Below are positions 63,001 through 64,000 of a stretch of DNA of 64,000 bases, piece by piece (position 1 is the stretch's first letter; the number at the start of each line of letters is the position of its first letter). The stretch covers positions 122,746 through 186,745 of the forward strand of contig CAIVRH010000015.1 of assembly GCA_903908285.1 (NCBI GenBank), in the 5' to 3' direction. Origin of the DNA: an uncultured candidate division Zixibacteria bacterium. GTDB lineage: Bacteria > Zixibacteria > MSB-5A5 > SM1-73. A program made the translations under genes and the position numbers. A model generated the notes under the pieces. The model ran no database searches. It worked only from the letters and a program-made list of their open reading frames with translations, and was not told the origin of the DNA.

Positions 63001-63219
63001 AAGAACTTCAAATTGGAGTATTTAGTGGGTGACGTTACGATGGATGGGGTTATTGATGTTGGTGATGTAGTCTACTTGATAAACTATCTGTTCAAGAATG
63101 GTATTGCCCCTGATCCAATTCAAGCTGGTGATGCTAATTGTAATGGAATCGTTAATGTTGGTGATGTAGTTTATCTAATAACCTATCTATTCAAAGGTGG
63201 ACCTGCACCGTGTAGGTAG
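60061..63219 (+). CDS. Large secreted dockerin protein
   Basis: A 1052-residue extracellular protein. A signal peptide at residues 1-26 is followed by about 800 residues of beta-rich sequence that I do not recognise, including a calcium-loop stretch DLDCDGYHDPDEPFVDEDGD. Near the end are a fibronectin III-like domain (about 895-980, ANEARVTWKTNVPATSEVLYR) and two dockerin repeats (DVTMDGVIDVGDVVYLINYL and DANCNGIVNVGDVVYLITYL). The shared dockerin links it to the genes at 8990 and 10811. AAGGAG about nine bases before the ATG supports the start. Function unknown; probably a matrix or surface protein. Confidence 0.85.
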   Translation: MKQNALLLVVVTLMVLAPYNPSRNLAFSDCNYNWECDSLNMVAEVSTPPDINISVLATNYDLPGYTDDVNQLAIVVTWSHSNLTATCNLVSASFEPLVGGWEWQYIDIHNIEKFVIMATYTFGSGWTYSFNRVPLATLMFSVSDTMTICIEDTIITSQGGWGTYFGTRNVETYLPGGNFTTSVFCVGNVPNCVQIGSLTICAHSMVDLGNGDYMAQDSVRIGDQAGENFYLYLGDNAEVTFNLEEGTVSNVALGSNVHLNAKGKDYNVDAISSLNIDAPAGDVNFAGTVHYSDNAIFQNSFSGACSLAVNKHEIYGRVQFNDPYFGTIGVHAGSWKLDSCAFFGIHNDFNVTVPIGFTDLTLINGKVTLGVFTNTGIFRVGLTNGAMEFKESGGAFGFDLSGLFTPPGVPSQGMIDVDLAHKRVNVVKDIPIGLWKYPKKDSSEARSSGLYSKTVRTDWSSLRKIDQNTYLVDVYDADGNKYQKALIGVGLTIKGEEPYTDLDCDGYHDPDEPFVDEDGDEAWDEGTNIALLNQAQQPVFDAHGHATLDLSLFSYVHFTCGDLVVDIDYPTNKLIDLQTWAGLKLGDIFDVALTTGHFNLDFENQEYYGEATLGNPQFTGLSFAANLLITFQPFQFTGEINENFNIEGVDFFTADGVLHLDQHGFYSSSYLDAFQIIYAEGKFFITTKALDGSFLGDFHIDGWHLAQFNNRFHFGPDQCMSGSGSVTLCIWKLCRGVPFSYRICNEIDWRVNVGGLSVGLGSPAKLHIYDSQGRHTGINAQGGIDTQIPGSEFYVFTDIGQQLAFLSDLDLVDGYTIDVEGLADSVFDLDILYPNKTNGNAYNVGYFEEPTQVGALHRVYLDIHNSWTMHNDLDGDNVFESQTQPDSTAQATLDTTMVTITNVESEIICANEARVTWKTNVPATSEVLYRLEGDSVYKSVSDTTFTTSHSVIADNILTTDTYYYFPVSVDTSGNIASFLEKNFKLEYLVGDVTMDGVIDVGDVVYLINYLFKNGIAPDPIQAGDANCNGIVNVGDVVYLITYLFKGGPAPCR

Positions 63220-63389
63220 AATTATAGGAGGTAATTTAGAATTGTCGGGTTGTCCCTCCCTTCGGGTCTGCCTCGCACTGAGTGCGCTCGGCACGAAGTG
63301 AGACTTCAGGGTCGAAGACCAAAAGTGGAACAACCTCATTTGTCCATTTGGCTCCCCGTGGGATTGTCTATTTGGATCGTAGATATTTT

Positions 63390-63416
63390 GTCGGGCAGTC
63401 CTTCAGACAGCCCGAC
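63390..63416. terminator. Hairpin between convergent genes
   Basis: GTCGGGC pairs with GCCCGAC, with an inner GTC/GAC pair around CTTCA. It ends at the base next to the ccmE stop codon and lies between two converging genes. There is no clear T-run, so a terminator role is likely but not proven. Confidence 0.55.
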
Positions 63417-63782
63417 CTACAGTTTCCCCTGGTATTTTGATGGGCACTTGACTAAAAGCTGATCGGCTACGAATACCCCGTTTTCAAACTTTCCAATCAC
63501 CACCACCTGCTTTGCTTGCTCGAAATTGGCGGGCTTGGTTCCGCTGTAAACTACTATCATCTTATCTTTCCTTTCGTCCATTATAGGGAACTGCAGCTGG
63601 TGAGTATTTATATCGTATTTAACCTCCGGGAATACCGTCTCACCGATCACCTGAACCATAGCACCGGATTTCCTCGCTTCGGCAAAGCTAACATAAGGTG
63701 TCAAAGTCTTCTTGAAGGAAACGGCTCCAAAGATTACAAATACAACAATGATGGCGATCCCGATGATGTATTTTGCTTTCAT
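63417..63782 (-). CDS. ccmE: Cytochrome c maturation protein CcmE, CXXXY type
   Basis: A 121-residue haem chaperone. An N-terminal membrane helix (residues 5-22) anchors an OB-fold domain (GAMVQVIGETVFPEV...KMIVVYSGTKPANFEQAKQVVVIGKFENGVFVADQLLVKCPSKY). The haem-binding residue of standard CcmE is a His in HxxxY; here it is Cys113 in CPSKY, the CXXXY form known from archaea and some sulfate reducers (system I*). AAGGAG six bases before the ATG supports the start. Other ccm genes would be expected beyond the right edge. Convergent with the dockerin gene. Confidence 0.9.
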   Translation of the reverse strand: MKAKYIIGIAIIVVFVIFGAVSFKKTLTPYVSFAEARKSGAMVQVIGETVFPEVKYDINTHQLQFPIMDERKDKMIVVYSGTKPANFEQAKQVVVIGKFENGVFVADQLLVKCPSKYQGKL

Positions 63783-64000
63783 CCATTCTCCTTAAGCTCA
63801 CGAACTCGAAACGAAATCAATGCTCCCTAATCTGGTCCCCCTCACCTTAGTCCTCTCCCTGTGTATAGACCAGAGAGAAGGGTAACAGGTGTTCGGGGAC
63901 ATGGGTAACACATTTGTATTATACATTAGGATCATTTTTCTTTCAAGTTAATATGTGTAATTCTCTGTTTACAAAAGAAGATATCCATAATTCCATCCTC
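63783..64000. other. Upstream region of ccmE
   Basis: 218 bases with no gene. It holds a diverged copy of the CCTCTCCC-type dispersed hairpin (about 63839-63880). The rest is AT-rich and probably contains the ccmE promoter. Confidence 0.45.

Noticed and set aside
1..64000. CRISPR arrays, tRNA, rRNA, transposases and prophage genes
   Set aside because: I found no convincing example of any on either strand by eye; short tRNA genes could have been missed.

Overview
The window looks like a chromosomal segment from an uncultivated Gram-negative bacterium of the FCB superphylum, most like candidate division Zixibacteria. The pointers are three secreted proteins with a dockerin-like motif of the DVVYLINYLFKGGPAPC type, a FlgD-like C-terminal sorting domain, outer-membrane proteins, and many dispersed palindromic repeats between genes. 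The placement is inferred from protein style; there is no rRNA or tRNA in the window to test it.

Layout. 0-4.3 kb: the end of a membrane-fusion protein, two paralogous MacB-type permeases and one ABC ATPase, separated by a palindrome-bounded repeat present twice. 4.4-8.4 kb (minus): an ECF sigma factor, a membrane anti-sigma factor and an exported TPR-CHAT (caspase-like) protein. 9-12.5 kb (plus): two secreted dockerin proteins, one a subtilase. 12.5-13.4 kb: repeat-rich DNA with a G-quadruplex-type tract. 13.4-17.2 kb (minus): a compact operon of a Septu-type ATPase (ptuA, with an in-frame stop), the HNH nuclease ptuB, a SpeD-like protein and a DUF3326 protein. 17.6-19.1 kb: a PhoD-like phosphatase. 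19.5-22.9 kb: a TPR-GAF-sigma54 activator and a small secreted protein. 23.5-26.4 kb: tldD/pmbA. 26.6-32.0 kb: a two-gene type I restriction-modification system with fused M and S subunits. A repeat of about 230-270 bp lies in inverted orientation just beyond the 3' ends of the Septu and restriction operons, so it frames the 13-32 kb defence-rich interval.

32.7-47.6 kb is mostly minus-strand housekeeping and envelope genes: a duplicated-domain secreted protein, a Rossmann-like protein, DUF3108, LMW phosphatase, an eIF2B-like protein, RNase HIII, EF-P with an unusual loop, a catalytic/non-catalytic M16 peptidase pair, SppA fused to a barrel-like domain, a DUF4097-like protein, DedA and a DUF202-like protein. 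47.8-53.0 kb: two paralogous surface proteins with YadA-like repeats and S74 chaperone ends. 53.1-59.3 kb: a Lon-related protease, phosphofructokinase, dxr and rseP. 59.8-63.2 kb: a truncated secreted gene and a large dockerin protein. 63.4 kb: a CcmE homologue of the CXXXY type.

The most promising systems are the four-gene Septu-SpeD-DUF3326 operon with its shared 3' element, and the sigma/anti-sigma/exported TPR-CHAT module, in which a caspase-like protease may act on the membrane anti-sigma factor.
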